From positions 1 to 6,027 of the forward strand of contig JASBVU010000126.1 of NCBI GenBank assembly GCA_029960905.1: a DNA stretch of 6,027 bases. Reading direction: 5' to 3'. Source of the DNA: Thermoanaerobacterium sp. Its GTDB lineage: Bacteria > Bacillota > Thermoanaerobacteria > Thermoanaerobacterales > Thermoanaerobacteraceae. Shown here piece by piece: positions 5,339 through 6,027 of the stretch (position 1 is its first letter; every line of letters starts with the position of its first letter). The translations under genes and the position numbers were made by a program. The notes below the pieces were generated by a model, which had not been told where the DNA came from, made no database searches, and saw nothing but the letters and a program-made list of their open reading frames with translations.

Positions 5339-5345
5339 AGGAGGG
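5339..5345 (+). promoter_or_regulatory. ribosome binding site of the desulfurase gene, decides a TTG start
   Basis: AGGAGGG ends 6 bases before TTG 5352. No ATG or GTG is placed to use it, and the protein starting at this TTG (MIYFDNAATSYPKP) begins exactly where the family begins. Confidence 0.88.
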
Positions 5346-5351
5346 TTATCA

Positions 5352-6027
5352 TTGATTTATTTTGATAATGCAGCTACATCGTATCCTAAGCCTGAATCAG
5401 TCTATGATGAGATTGATAGAGTGATGAGATACTGTGGAAATCCAGGTAGAGGAAGCCATAGGTTGGCAATAGAGTCTGGAAAGCACATATTGGAAGCCCG
5501 GCAGGAGCTGTGCAATTTATTTAATATTAGCGATCCTATGAGGATAGTTTTTACGCTTAACACGACGGATTCATTAAATATTGCCATAAAGGGAATTTTA
5601 AATGAAGGCGATCATGTTATAACATCAAGCATGGAGCACAATTCAATGATAAGACCGCTTATTGCACTGAGGGATAGAAATTACATCGATCTAACTGTAG
5701 CTAAATGTGATGAAAAGGGAAATATCGATGTGAACGATGTAAAGAAAGCGATAAAGAAAAATACAAAGCTGATTGCCATGATCCATGCATCAAATGTTAC
5801 TGGCACGTTAATGCCCATAAGGGAAATAGGTAGTATTGCCCGGGAAATGGGTGTATATTTCCTAGTTGATGCTGCACAGACCGCGGGAAATTATCCCATT
5901 GATGTAGAGAAAGACAATATTGATTTATTGGCATTTCCAGGTCATAAGTCTTTGTTAGGTCCTCAAGGTACTGGTGGGCTTTATGTGCGAGATACAATAA
6001 AACTTAAGACTATAAAAGAAGGGGGAA
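5352..6027 (+). CDS. cysteine desulfurase family protein (class V aminotransferase fold), N-terminal part
   Basis: Partial gene running off the right edge after 225 complete codons; the family is about 380 residues. It is a PLP enzyme related to SufS/NifS/selenocysteine lyase: YFDNAATSYPKP (3-14), GNPGRGSH (29-36), SMEHNS with the PLP-stacking histidine H95, HASNVTG (145-151), VDAAQTAG with D173 and Q176, and FPGHKSLLGPQG with the Schiff-base lysine K199. The FDNAATSYPKP and GHKSLLGPQG forms fit the clostridial subgroup often annotated as 'cysteine desulfurase family protein' (TIGR01977-like) rather than housekeeping IscS. The catalytic cysteine loop lies beyond the window, so activity cannot be confirmed. 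It starts 22 bases after hydE at a TTG with a strong ribosome binding site, so the two form one operon. A Noc-site-like palindrome lies within it at 5835-5848. Confidence 0.9.
   Translation, partial: MIYFDNAATSYPKPESVYDEIDRVMRYCGNPGRGSHRLAIESGKHILEARQELCNLFNISDPMRIVFTLNTTDSLNIAIKGILNEGDHVITSSMEHNSMIRPLIALRDRNYIDLTVAKCDEKGNIDVNDVKKAIKKNTKLIAMIHASNVTGTLMPIREIGSIAREMGVYFLVDAAQTAGNYPIDVEKDNIDLLAFPGHKSLLGPQGTGGLYVRDTIKLKTIKEGG
5835..5848. promoter_or_regulatory. candidate Noc-binding site inside the desulfurase gene
   Basis: ATTGCCCGGGAAAT matches the B. subtilis Noc-binding consensus (from memory ATTTCCCGGGAAAT) at 13 of 14 positions. It is the only CCCGGG in the window. The Noc encoded upstream carries the DNA-recognition residues expected for this consensus. 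It lies in coding sequence, as Noc sites often do. Binding is inferred. Confidence 0.5.

Noticed and set aside
5797..5997. Minus-strand frame opposite the desulfurase gene
   Set aside because: Antisense shadow of a gene with strong family motifs; no ribosome binding site or recognisable product.
1..6027. CRISPR arrays, tRNA or rRNA genes, insertion sequences, riboswitches
   Set aside because: No regularly spaced repeats, no cloverleaf or rRNA segments, no transposase fragments or terminal repeats were seen; the intergenic gaps are all 106 bases or shorter.

Overview
The window is a compact, plus-strand-only stretch of low-G+C DNA carrying the conserved origin-proximal cluster mnmG-rsmG-(Nudix)-noc-soj(parA)-spo0J(parB). 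It is followed by a hydE-type [FeFe]-hydrogenase maturase gene and the start of a cysteine desulfurase family gene. The order mnmG-rsmG-noc-soj-spo0J is the Bacillota arrangement next to oriC. The A-rich codon use, strong GGAGG-type ribosome binding sites, Noc/Spo0J pair and anaerobic [FeFe]-hydrogenase gene point to an anaerobic Clostridia member. A Thermoanaerobacterium/Thermoanaerobacter-like organism is my best guess, but this rests on overall resemblance and not on a search.

Layout. Positions 1-131 are the last 42 codons of mnmG. rsmG (136-858) follows after 4 bases and has a parS-like centromere site inside its coding sequence. A Nudix hydrolase gene (876-1322) sits between rsmG and noc. 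A 106-base AT-rich gap with a possible promoter precedes noc (1429-2232). The 89-base noc-soj gap holds a second parS site, a -10 element and the left arm of an inverted repeat whose right arm is the soj ribosome binding site. soj (2322-3101) and parB (3094-3933) overlap by 8 bases. A clear intrinsic terminator (3938-3967) ends this unit. A good promoter (3970-3998) then starts a second unit: a DUF3343-HydE fusion (4031-5329) and a cysteine desulfurase family gene (5352 to the window end).

How the genes work together. Soj, Spo0J and the parS sites form the chromosome segregation system. Noc is a paralogue of Spo0J with the four-residue DNA-recognition signature of Noc, so it should read a different palindrome; one near-perfect Noc-type palindrome lies at 5835-5848. 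The second unit looks like a metallocofactor module: a putative sulfur/selenium carrier domain fused to HydE, next to an enzyme family that removes sulfur or selenium from amino acids.

The points most worth a second look are the DUF3343-HydE fusion with its desulfurase neighbour, the overlap of parS with the soj promoter plus the sequestered soj ribosome binding site, and a Noc that seems to lack the N-terminal membrane-binding helix. All genes are on the plus strand; long minus-strand frames are antisense shadows of real genes.
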